NCBI GenBank assembly: GCA_948759685.1
Contig: CAQBGY010000131.1
Coordinates: 1 to 8,442, forward strand
Direction of reading: 5' to 3'
DNA length: 8,442 nucleotides
Source: an uncultured Eubacterium sp.
GTDB taxonomy: Bacteria > Bacillota_A > Clostridia > Lachnospirales > Lachnospiraceae
Part shown: positions 1 to 6,651 of the stretch, piece after piece
Position numbering within the stretch: position 1 is the stretch's first letter
Layout: every line of letters starts with the position of its first letter
Made by a program: the position numbers and the translations under genes
Notes under the pieces: model-generated
What the model was told of the DNA's origin: nothing
Seen by the model: the letters and a program-made list of their open reading frames with translations, nothing else
The model's database searches: none

Positions 1-92
1 TTAGATTATGGCATAAAGTCAAATCTTAGTTAAGGCGAGCGTTTTGACGCTTACGAATATTTGACGTAACCGCCCTTTTCTTTGATGACATT

Positions 93-551
93 ATGGCTTT
101 CCATGAAATGATGTATCAGCAACGCTCCGCTGAAACAGAAAAGGAAATGAAGCGCAGGAAGCGTGAAGTCGGACAGGCGAGGAAGCGGATAGCGGAACTT
201 GACCGTATCTTCAAGCGGATTTATGAGGACGACATAAGCGGAACAATCAGCCACGACAGATTTTTGAAGCTGTCCGCAGAGTATGAAGCGGAACAGCGGG
301 AACTGGAAGAAAAAGTCAAGACAGACCAGCAGAAAGTCGATACCTACGAACAGAACAAGAGCGATTTTGACAGCTTCGCCGCGATTATTCGCAAGTATGT
401 GGGGATAAAGGAACTCACCCCTGCAATCGTCAATGAATTTATTAAGAAAATCATAGTCCATGCGCCTGAAAAGGTGGACGGGAAACGGGTACAGAAAGTA
501 GATATTGTTTTCAACTTTGTAGGGGAAATTAATTTCCTTTCTGCCAGTTAA
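93..551 (+). pseudogene. 5'-truncated large serine recombinase (C-terminal coiled coil and DUF4368 part)
   Basis: This is the C-terminal tail of a Tn4451/Tn5397-type large serine recombinase, the enzyme class that excises and inserts clostridial conjugative or mobilisable elements. About 150 residues remain. Residues ~10-90 are a charged helical stretch (QRSAETEKEMKRRKRE, then repeated heptad-like E/K/L) matching the coiled coil that precedes the C-terminal domain. Residues ~97-150 carry the DUF4368 pattern, with KELTPAIVNEFIKKIIVHAP and a closing FNFVGEI. The resolvase catalytic domain with its serine nucleophile, the recombinase domain and the zinc ribbon are all absent. Upstream, the same frame stays open only to about base 48 and then meets stops at 45-47 and 27-29, so the ATG at 93 is unlikely to be a true start. 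No convincing ribosome binding site precedes it. A hand count of bases 121-180 gives 32 G+C of 60, above the genes to the right. It is probably a non-functional remnant. The family call is fairly safe; the exact break point is not. Confidence 0.75.
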
Positions 552-703
552 CCGAAGCGACAGAGCGCATAGACACTCAAAAAGACGGTACAGTCCTTGT
601 AATTGGGGCTATACCGCCTAATCTGAAATTACTTCCCTCTAACCGTAAACATTTGATTTTACTGGCTTTGCGGCTTAGCTCCGACTATTCGAACTCGCAA
701 AGT

Positions 704-716
704 TCTGTTTAACAGA
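704..716. repeat. Short perfect palindrome, 6-bp arms
   Basis: TCTGTT and AACAGA flank a single central T. The arms are perfect but the structure is A+T-rich and lacks a following T-run, so it is a poor terminator. It lies near the point where composition falls from recombinase-like to operon-like, and may be a protein-binding or element-end sequence. This is a chance-level motif on its own. Confidence 0.3.
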
Positions 717-799
717 GCGTGTTATTTCGCATTTTACCATACATTTTTGCATTAAATATTTCTATATTTTTTCTATTCCATCTCGTTTCAAGAACTTTT

Positions 800-818
800 A
801 GTACCAAATCAGTACCAA
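800..818. repeat. AGTACCAA direct repeat, 11-bp period
   Basis: Two identical 8-bp copies of AGTACCAA (800-807 and 811-818) are separated by ATC. The 11-base period puts both copies on the same face of the helix. Paired short direct repeats of this type are found as accessory binding sites near the ends of integrated elements, or as operators. No integrase gene is visible next to it here, so the role is inferred and weak. Confidence 0.4.
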
Positions 819-949
819 TGGCTATTTTCTTTACTCATGATGGTTCAAGTGGTTTGCACGTCATATAAGTATCAAAATAATACCTATTCACCCCACCTGC
901 TACCACTATAACTAATATACAATCTTATCATCAAAGAAGCAACAACAAT

Positions 950-2119
950 TTAACCCTTAATACTATTAATTACTTTCATCATTTCATTTCGCTTTTTATC
1001 ATGTTCAATTTTTGCTATCCTTGCATCCAAAACACTTTCAATTACATATCTAAATGCCGGAAACAGCTCTTTGCATTCATTCTCTGGAAGCTCATGAATT
1101 CCTTTGCTTAGTGCTCCATAAAACTTCTTGCGTATTGCCTGCAACTCTTTTGGAATTATAATTTCATTTCTATCTTCAACCATTTTTATTTTTTCGTCTA
1201 CATGTGCATCTTTATATACCGCTTCATCCCAATTCTCTAATTGGACACATCTTTGATGCGATTCCTCAAGAAGACCTTCAAAAATCCGACGCAGATACAC
1301 TAATGCGCCAGCACCTACTCCACTTGCATTTAGCTGAATTCCTAAAGTATAATCCTTATATTTATCTCTAAGTACCTTTCTATATTTCGAAGTATCCAAT
1401 AATTGTGATTCCGCTTGAGATGGAAATTGACCTATTTTTCGTATTATCAGACAATGCTTTAATTTATTATACGCATTTACAAATTCTAACTCTCCCTCAT
1501 CCTTCTCTTTCTCGCCACAAACAACTTTCTTAATATTATCCGGAAGATTATTATAATCAATCTCAGGATCTATTATAATAAAGTCTGATATGTATTGATG
1601 ACTGTAATCCAAAGAACAATTTCCTTCTTTTCTCAGGTCTCTTATTGCAAATATAGTATTTTTACAATCATCAGCCCTTCTCCTGCAAAACTCCTCCCAA
1701 TTCTCTCTGTTTTCTTGTGAATCATCAACTATTCCCAATTCATTTCTTCCAAGACAATACTTATGTTGTTTCTCAAAAATATTAGTTTCACTTGGCAAAT
1801 ATTTAGATTTATCTTCCTGTTTTGGTTTGTACGCTGGCTTTAAATTAAATGTCATTTCACTCTTACCACAACTTGGGCATGGCAAAAGGACAGCAGCCTT
1901 ACTTGTCCATAATTCATTAAACGCTGCCACATCATCACTTACAATCAATTCTTCAACCAAACTATCCTCTGATATATATGTTGGTGATGTCTTTGTTGGA
2001 AGGCAATCTACTAATACATCTTCATATAACCCCATATCTGTAAATAATTGTTCCAATGAATACTCACTTAGGCGTTTTCGATTTAATATCTTTTGTATCT
2101 GTTCAAACTGAACTGCCAT
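950..2119 (-). CDS. Zinc-ribbon protein of unknown function, possible DUF4145/HEPN-like C-terminus
   Basis: This is the last gene of the operon, 389 residues from the ATG chosen here. I do not recognise the family firmly. Residues ~1-70 are helical. Residues ~77-95 contain LLPCPSCGK, one half of a zinc knuckle, and later cysteines at ~122, ~145 and ~152 could complete a metal site. The C-terminal ~130 residues are helical, with an LNASGVGAGALVYLRRIFE segment followed by an LSKGIHELPENE segment. That arrangement (small-residue helix with an R..E end, then a conserved His near the end) resembles DUF4145 proteins, which often also start with a zinc ribbon and are HEPN-fold relatives. A classic RxxxxH ribonuclease motif is not evident. 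No signal peptide or membrane segment is seen, so it is cytoplasmic. The reading frame opens with GTG at 2131, but that codon lies inside the ribosome binding site, so ATG 2119 is preferred. It follows the AlbA_2 gene by 26 bases. An abortive-infection-type effector or a nucleic-acid sensor are both possible. Confidence 0.75.
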   Translation of the reverse strand: MAVQFEQIQKILNRKRLSEYSLEQLFTDMGLYEDVLVDCLPTKTSPTYISEDSLVEELIVSDDVAAFNELWTSKAAVLLPCPSCGKSEMTFNLKPAYKPKQEDKSKYLPSETNIFEKQHKYCLGRNELGIVDDSQENRENWEEFCRRRADDCKNTIFAIRDLRKEGNCSLDYSHQYISDFIIIDPEIDYNNLPDNIKKVVCGEKEKDEGELEFVNAYNKLKHCLIIRKIGQFPSQAESQLLDTSKYRKVLRDKYKDYTLGIQLNASGVGAGALVYLRRIFEGLLEESHQRCVQLENWDEAVYKDAHVDEKIKMVEDRNEIIIPKELQAIRKKFYGALSKGIHELPENECKELFPAFRYVIESVLDARIAKIEHDKKRNEMMKVINSIKG

Positions 2120-2128
2120 CGTACCACG

Positions 2129-2136
2129 CACCTCCT
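2129..2136 (-). promoter_or_regulatory. Ribosome binding site AGGAGGTG deciding the ATG 2119 start
   Basis: AGGAGGTG on the - strand is a near-perfect anti-16S match. The upstream in-frame GTG at 2131-2129 overlaps it and cannot be the initiator. ATG at 2119 follows about 10 bases later, slightly long but workable. Confidence 0.7.
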
Positions 2137-2145
2137 ATTTTTTCT

Positions 2146-3684
2146 TCAAAAATTATCCTCTGTTGACAATACATATTTTTTAGTCTTATTTTTCCCTTCA
2201 CCTCGGACAATTCCACATTTTTCAGCCTTATTCAATAGTCTGCTTGCTGTTTTAGCCTCTACATCTAATAAAGCTGCCGCAATGCCACTTGATATTTCAT
2301 AATGTTTTTCGAGATACGTTATGATAATATTCATCCTATCCTTTTCCTTATCGGACATTTTATTGGACATTTTATCGGACATTTTATCGGACATTTCTCC
2401 GCTTTCATCAAACCCTTCTCTAATAAAAATCGTTGTTTCCAAATATGTTCTTCTTTCATCAGTCTCAAACAAAGGTTTTGGAGAACCATTTTTTGATAAT
2501 GCATTCAAAATTTTAGGTATACCAGTCCCTTGCTTTTCAGAAAGGTCTATCTCCTTAAAAAATTCACCAATTCTTCTGTTTCGATATTTACGTGCTCTTA
2601 CCTTTCCTGCAGCAAATTTTTCCATATCCATATATCCATCCGGCCCCGGAAAATTTATAATCATAATTCGGTCAATGTATACCCGCACTTCCACTGGAAC
2701 ATCCTCTCTATAGGATTTGTGAAATACCGCATTAACAATCGCTTCTTCCAATGCATTATACGGATAATTCACACATTTTACAGATTTCTCCTGATTTTCA
2801 ATTTTGACAGTCTTCTCAATTATAACATTTGTTTTTATATAATCTAATACATCTGTTACCTGTTTCCATATCGGACCAGTAAATGTTTTTTCAAACATAA
2901 TATTACCAGCTTCTGCTTCCTTCGTATTAAACCTGACAAGATTAATTTGTGCCCCAGATATTAACTTATCCGGTCTTTCAGCAAACATTAATATTGCAAT
3001 ATTTCTTAGTTCTAAATCCGTATCTGTCTCATTCGCCACTTCTAATGCTAACAATAAATCGTCCATATTTCTATTATTTATTTCTGTCGATAATGAGCTA
3101 TTACTATCCCTTAAAAAGTCTTCGAGATATCCCCTTCTAATAATATCAATATTCGCTCTGCGATTCACACGATCATCAAACGGAATGGCATTGAACTTTT
3201 CAAATAACTCTCCAATTTCTCCTTGTTTGGCAATCGTTGTAAGTGAAGTTGGTCTAATCCAATAGCACATTGTTTTATCAGGCTTTTCCCCTGTCTTTTT
3301 GGAATATACATCTTTAGGTGCTCTATATGGACCTGCATCACCTGCCGAACATTTCAAATAAAGCAAATGCGTATCTTTATCTGGATAATTTACAACTTCT
3401 ATCTGTGGAATATAGCGTGGTTCAATCAGATTGCAATACTGAAAAATTTCTTTCTGTATTCCATCTAACTGTTCTTTGGGTATACCCTTAGGTGGTAAAA
3501 TTGGGACTCCATTATCCTCTTTCACACCTATAACAATATATCCGCCATTCACATTGGCATAATCATTTGCAAATGCACAGATTGAATGTGTAATATCCGA
3601 AGGATTCCATCCTTCCTTATATTCAACCCTATTCTTTTCCACCACTTTACCCTCTAATAGAGTTTCTATTTTTAAAGATATCAT
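2146..3684 (-). CDS. AlbA_2 (Schlafen-type) plus HATPase regulator with winged-helix C-terminus (COG2865-like)
   Basis: This 512-residue cytoplasmic protein has the usual three-part layout of COG2865 putative transcriptional regulators. An AlbA_2/Schlafen AAA_4 domain covers ~18-140, with VEYKEGW, SICAFAND and the NGGYIVIGVKE strand. A GHKL-type ATP-binding fold covers ~300-420: the N-box NALEEAIVNA with HKSY, an FPGPDG loop and the KQGTGIPKI glycine loop. A winged helix covers ~445-510 (SSGIAAALLDVEAKTASRLLNKAEK). Between the last two lies the hydrophilic linker MSDKMSDKMSNKMSDK, encoded by four 12-bp repeats. Family members bind nucleic acid and are often found in defence islands as regulators, although direct functional data are scarce. 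The gene starts 62 bases after the end of the DGQHR gene. The frame opens with TTG at 3693, but this sits 1-2 bases from the GGAGGT site, so ATG 3684 is chosen. It is probably a regulator of this operon, or a nucleic-acid sensor. Confidence 0.85.
   Translation of the reverse strand: MISLKIETLLEGKVVEKNRVEYKEGWNPSDITHSICAFANDYANVNGGYIVIGVKEDNGVPILPPKGIPKEQLDGIQKEIFQYCNLIEPRYIPQIEVVNYPDKDTHLLYLKCSAGDAGPYRAPKDVYSKKTGEKPDKTMCYWIRPTSLTTIAKQGEIGELFEKFNAIPFDDRVNRRANIDIIRRGYLEDFLRDSNSSLSTEINNRNMDDLLLALEVANETDTDLELRNIAILMFAERPDKLISGAQINLVRFNTKEAEAGNIMFEKTFTGPIWKQVTDVLDYIKTNVIIEKTVKIENQEKSVKCVNYPYNALEEAIVNAVFHKSYREDVPVEVRVYIDRIMIINFPGPDGYMDMEKFAAGKVRARKYRNRRIGEFFKEIDLSEKQGTGIPKILNALSKNGSPKPLFETDERRTYLETTIFIREGFDESGEMSDKMSDKMSNKMSDKEKDRMNIIITYLEKHYEISSGIAAALLDVEAKTASRLLNKAEKCGIVRGEGKNKTKKYVLSTEDNF
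2351..2398 (-). repeat. Four tandem 12-bp units encoding MSDK linker
   Basis: On the + strand the units begin TCGGACATTTTA, TTGGACATTTTA, TCGGACATTTTA and TCGGACATTTCT. They encode SDKM-type steps between the ATP-binding fold and the winged helix of the COG2865-like protein. Because each unit is 12 bases, gain or loss by slippage keeps the frame and changes only linker length. Similar MSDK runs occur in other members of this family. Confidence 0.9.
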
Positions 3685-3694
3685 TAATAGCAAA

Positions 3695-3700
3695 ACCTCC
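3695..3700 (-). promoter_or_regulatory. Ribosome binding site GGAGGT deciding the ATG 3684 start
   Basis: GGAGGT on the - strand ends one base before an in-frame TTG at 3693, too near for initiation there. The next candidate, ATG 3684, lies about 10 bases downstream and fits the family's usual short N-terminus. Confidence 0.65.
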
Positions 3701-3746
3701 GTTCTGTCTCAAACCAGCAAAGCACTAGAACCTTGAAAATCACTTC

Positions 3747-5030
3747 TTATTTATGAGCATAATCACTCCCCGATAAACGACTCAAAAAGATTTCCATTAT
3801 GTCACTTTCATGATAATCCCATTTACTCTCCAGCTCTTTAACTATTTTCTTTTTCTCTGCTTCAGTTAAAATAGAACTATCGTAGGAATACAGGAAAATT
3901 AATTCTATCAATTTCGAATTCCCCATAATCATATTTTTCTTCACATCATCCCAAATTATTTTTCTCCATATATCATTTTGAATCCAAAACACATTAGAAG
4001 AGAAATTTTTAATAATATCTTTATATTCCAAATTTTCTTTTTCCTTTATTCGTACCACAGCCTTTGTAAAGGGAATTAAAGATACTGGTCTAAAAAACAC
4101 ATGCCCTCCATCCTTATTTCTATATTTTCCTATGCCAGCTTCTACACTAAAAGCATCTTGGCATGTATTAATAAGCGCAGTCCAATACGCTTCACATTCG
4201 TGCGTAAAACATTCAATCACATCGTCACTTGGTCTATGTCTAATATATTCATTGACTTTTGCTTTGCCCTTAATTGGTTTTTCATCTAATCCCTTTACTG
4301 GTATATCTTTAACGAAAAGCCATGCCAGCTCCTTATTACACTCATAATACGTTATGATAGTAGTTAGTGCTCTTTCATTATTATCCGGTATTGCTTTAGT
4401 TTTTGAATCTAAAATTCTATCATCTTCAAACAAATTAGATTGGTCAATTATATTTCTCGATGCAATAGCTATCACATCATCTTCATCTAATGCAATTATA
4501 TCTCTCATCGAAACGGGTTTTGCATATCTATTCAAAGTACTAAACATCCTGCGGGTGCGCTGCATTCCCATTTCATCCTTACTATGTCCAATAAAGATAA
4601 CTGGTACTCTTTCTTCACCTATATCCTGATTTAATTCCAATGCTTCTTTTATTCCAGCTACCCTATGTTGCCCGTCAACAGGGAAAATTTTTTCTTGACC
4701 TGATAATGTCAATACTCCTAAATCATAATTATCTTGTCCGTTTTCATCTTCAATTCTTATTTCATTCCAACGAGGTTCACCATCATATACTGCAAGAATC
4801 AATGCATTAAAAAAACGTTCTTCTTGTGAAGTCAAATAATGTGCAATACTTTTATAATTTTCAGTAATGCTCCTCTGAATCATTTGGCTTAGCATTTCTG
4901 ATTTATGTAATTCATCATTAATAGGACTAACATAGTTTTGCACCTGGCTAAAGCTTAATGAACTTATATAGTATACCCATATTCCCATCTTAGATCTTAT
5001 TGCTGGTAATTTTAACTCATTCTTTTTCAT
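3747..5030 (-). CDS. DGQHR-domain protein, DndB-like
   Basis: The product is 427 residues from ATG 5030. It carries the family signature FPVDGQHRVAGIKEAL at ~117-130 (DGQHR at 119-123), then VPVIFIG strand residues and RMFSTLNRYAKPVS at ~161-175. That is the DGQHR-type fold, which resembles ParB nuclease-fold proteins. The best-known member is DndB, a DNA-binding repressor in Dnd phosphorothioation clusters; relatives also occur in 7-deazaguanine (Dpd) modification clusters. The remaining ~230 residues are helical and not recognised. Length is slightly above the usual DndB (~360-400). No membrane or export signals are seen. It starts 18 bases after the GIY-YIG gene stop. TTG at 5036 is also in frame but lies only 3 bases from the AGG of the ribosome site, whereas ATG 5030 lies 9 away. 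The DGQHR domain is certain. Identity with DndB is not, since dndC and dndE are not seen here. Likely roles are regulator of the operon or DNA-binding subunit of the system. Confidence 0.9.
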   Translation of the reverse strand: MKKNELKLPAIRSKMGIWVYYISSLSFSQVQNYVSPINDELHKSEMLSQMIQRSITENYKSIAHYLTSQEERFFNALILAVYDGEPRWNEIRIEDENGQDNYDLGVLTLSGQEKIFPVDGQHRVAGIKEALELNQDIGEERVPVIFIGHSKDEMGMQRTRRMFSTLNRYAKPVSMRDIIALDEDDVIAIASRNIIDQSNLFEDDRILDSKTKAIPDNNERALTTIITYYECNKELAWLFVKDIPVKGLDEKPIKGKAKVNEYIRHRPSDDVIECFTHECEAYWTALINTCQDAFSVEAGIGKYRNKDGGHVFFRPVSLIPFTKAVVRIKEKENLEYKDIIKNFSSNVFWIQNDIWRKIIWDDVKKNMIMGNSKLIELIFLYSYDSSILTEAEKKKIVKELESKWDYHESDIMEIFLSRLSGSDYAHK

Positions 5031-5039
5031 ATCCAATAA

Positions 5040-5044
5040 CCTTC
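5040..5044 (-). promoter_or_regulatory. Ribosome binding site GAAGG for the DGQHR gene
   Basis: GAAGG, followed by TT on the - strand, lies just downstream of the GIY-YIG stop codon (5049-5051). Nine bases separate its AGG from ATG 5030 and only three from TTG 5036, so ATG 5030 is the better start. Confidence 0.55.
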
Positions 5045-5048
5045 TTTC

Positions 5049-5558
5049 CTAAAATGCATCTGTTGCAGGTAAATAAGCAATATATTGATCTGGTATTTGT
5101 GAATTACATGGTGGAATAATGACCCTGATTAATTCACGTTCCACACGCTCTATAAGCTCATCATCATCTAACGGGAAATAATAAAAATATAATTCTTCTC
5201 CCCACAATTCCCTCATATAAGCAATTTTAACCCGATCATCTGATAAATATTCTTTGCATCTCCTTTGTAGGCTAAATCCATTCTTTTTTCTAACTCGACC
5301 TATGTACATAATATATGTATGTAAGTTAGGTATAATTTCTGGTTTTAATAAAAAGACATATATTCCGCCTTTGTCATTTGGTACTTTATCAATATCCTTA
5401 TTAATGCCAGTGCAATCTTCATTCATAAATTTAATGGACTCCCATTGCCCTGATACCAGTTGTTTTATTTTCGGATCAATGGTTTTCCATTTATCAATAT
5501 TAAGAACAAAATCTAATGTCAGCTCTTTTTCTCTTCTACACATATCAACCATGTTCAT
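5049..5558 (-). CDS. GIY-YIG endonuclease
   Basis: This 169-residue protein is a stand-alone GIY-YIG nuclease, a metal-dependent DNA-cutting fold. The full catalytic set can be read: GIY at 65-67 (in GGIYVFL), YIG at 85-87 (in YIMYIGR), the active-site arginine probably R99 in LQRRCKEYL, glutamate E140 in VERELIRVIIPP, and asparagine N152 twelve residues later, the spacing seen in UvrC-like members. Residues 1-60 form a short helical lead (DFVLNIDKWK and VSGQWESIKF) with no recognised domain, and there is no separate DNA-specificity domain. The nuclease is therefore probably directed by a partner or acts on modified or structured DNA. The gene begins 28 bases after the sigma-factor stop, behind an AAGGTGA site 5 bases upstream of the ATG. 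Second and third methionines at residues 3 and 6 are alternative starts. It is a plausible effector (restriction) component of the operon. Confidence 0.88.
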   Translation of the reverse strand: MNMVDMCRREKELTLDFVLNIDKWKTIDPKIKQLVSGQWESIKFMNEDCTGINKDIDKVPNDKGGIYVFLLKPEIIPNLHTYIMYIGRVRKKNGFSLQRRCKEYLSDDRVKIAYMRELWGEELYFYYFPLDDDELIERVERELIRVIIPPCNSQIPDQYIAYLPATDAF

Positions 5559-5586
5559 TCAATTCACCTTCGTTCTTTATCACCCA

Positions 5587-6648
5587 TCAAATAATTCCCA
5601 AATAATCTTTAAGTTTTCTACATTGAGCAAAATGTCGTAATTTTCTCAAGGTCTTCGCCTCAATCTGCCTTACCCTTTCTCTAGTAACATTTAATATGCC
5701 GCCAATTTCTTCTAAGGTACGCTCTTGATTATCCTCAAGTCCATATCGCAGCTCCAACACATAACGTTCTTTACATTTTAATGTTCCCAAAGCCTGTGCA
5801 ACAATTTCCTTCATTGTCCCCTGCAACATGGACTCAATACCATCTTCTGCCTCCAAATCATCTGGAACTTCCAAGTACGGTAAAATATATTTTATAATTT
5901 CTTCATCCGATAAGCCTGATTGAGCTTTTGCCTTATCAGTCACCAGACTGACTGCCTCTTCAAAATTATCATCCTCTATTATGCTACTGGCATCAGATAC
6001 AATAATATTTAGCTGATCTCTATAGTGTGCTGGATACCGGAGAATTGTTCCTCTAATAGATCCTTCTCGCTGCATATACTGCCTTACCCATAGTGGAAAG
6101 TATGACGGAAACAAATCTGGACTAGTAACATCATACTTTTCAATCGCATTTATCAAACCAATTACACCATTTTGAAAAGCTTCTTCAAAATCACAGTAAT
6201 TGTCCTTTGAATAATAGTATGCCTGTTTCATCACAGTCCTGAGATACATTTTAATCATTCTGTCCTTAGCATAGTTATTTCCATTTTTTGCTTCAGTTAT
6301 GATTGTCTGCCACTCCTTTGACTGTGGTGGTAAAATATCCAAGATACTATCTATAATTACCGCACAATTAGGGTATTCCTGCTTAATATTCCCTAAGAGT
6401 TCGTCATAATCCAAGTGACTTCTATCAACATAGGATTCCGTATCATTAATGTTTTTCTCTGTTTCTGCATCTTTCACAATCATTTTTTGATGAAGTAATT
6501 TATCGCACAAATTATCAATCTCCACCAAATCTAAATCGTGTTCAATACAGGTATCTATGATTTCATCCTCTAAGAGAAAACCCTTTTTTCCATATTCAGT
6601 TTGTAATATTCTCTCGACGAGTTGTTTCTTATCACTTGAGTTATCCAT
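5587..6648 (-). CDS. RpoD-type (sigma-70 group) RNA polymerase sigma factor
   Basis: This 353-residue sigma factor directs RNA polymerase to promoters. Residues ~6-62 resemble region 1.1, the acidic helical domain of primary sigma factors (IDNLCDKLLHQKMIVKD aligns with its last helix). Region 2 is at ~118-200: MYLRTVMKQAYYY, then FEEAFQNGVIGLINAIEKYD (core binding), then SYFPLWVRQ with RYPAHYR (-10 binding). Region 3 is poorly conserved (~205-280). Region 4 is at ~285-345, with RYGLEDNQERTLEEIG and the helix VTRERVRQIEAKTLRKL, nearly identical to RpoD, so a normal TTGACA-like -35 is expected. It is smaller than an average RpoD and diverged in region 3, so it is an accessory, not the housekeeping, sigma. 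It starts 3 bases after the 176-residue gene ends, with a weak ribosome site, suggesting translational coupling. It may drive this operon or other accessory genes; its target promoters are not visible. Confidence 0.93.
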   Translation of the reverse strand: MDNSSDKKQLVERILQTEYGKKGFLLEDEIIDTCIEHDLDLVEIDNLCDKLLHQKMIVKDAETEKNINDTESYVDRSHLDYDELLGNIKQEYPNCAVIIDSILDILPPQSKEWQTIITEAKNGNNYAKDRMIKMYLRTVMKQAYYYSKDNYCDFEEAFQNGVIGLINAIEKYDVTSPDLFPSYFPLWVRQYMQREGSIRGTILRYPAHYRDQLNIIVSDASSIIEDDNFEEAVSLVTDKAKAQSGLSDEEIIKYILPYLEVPDDLEAEDGIESMLQGTMKEIVAQALGTLKCKERYVLELRYGLEDNQERTLEEIGGILNVTRERVRQIEAKTLRKLRHFAQCRKLKDYLGII

Positions 6649-6651
6649 AAC

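Larger units (their letters stand above)
552..949. other. Non-coding stretch between recombinase remnant and operon end
   Basis: These ~400 bases carry no convincing gene on either strand. Bases 552-700 follow the recombinase stop directly and share its higher G+C. In Tn5397-type elements the recombinase gene lies near one end, so this part could be the former end of the element (inference). From about 720 the DNA becomes A+T-rich like the operon. Visible structures are a 13-bp palindrome at 704-716 and AGTACCAA direct repeats at 800-818. The leftward operon stops at 950, but no GC-rich hairpin with a T-run is seen downstream of it on the - strand, so its terminator is not identified. A 42-codon open stretch on the - strand (709-834) has no start signal worth calling. 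Confidence 0.5.

Noticed and set aside
30..56. Inverted repeat AGCGT/ACGCT upstream of the recombinase tail
   Set aside because: A 5-bp stem with no T-run or other context; likely chance.
51..461. 136-codon open frame on the - strand
   Set aside because: It lies antisense to the recombinase tail, which has a clear family match, and its own product resembles no known protein.
657..715. Possible tRNA on the - strand (GAGTTCGAATAG resembles a T-loop)
   Set aside because: The bases flanking the TTCGAAT do not pair as a T-stem and no acceptor or anticodon arms can be folded.
709..834. 42-codon open stretch on the - strand, possible relic of a tyrosine integrase C-terminus
   Set aside because: No recognisable integrase motif and no ribosome binding site.
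869..883. Hairpin GTAT/ATAC as terminator of the operon
   Set aside because: Only a 4-bp A+T-rich stem and no T-run; too weak to call.
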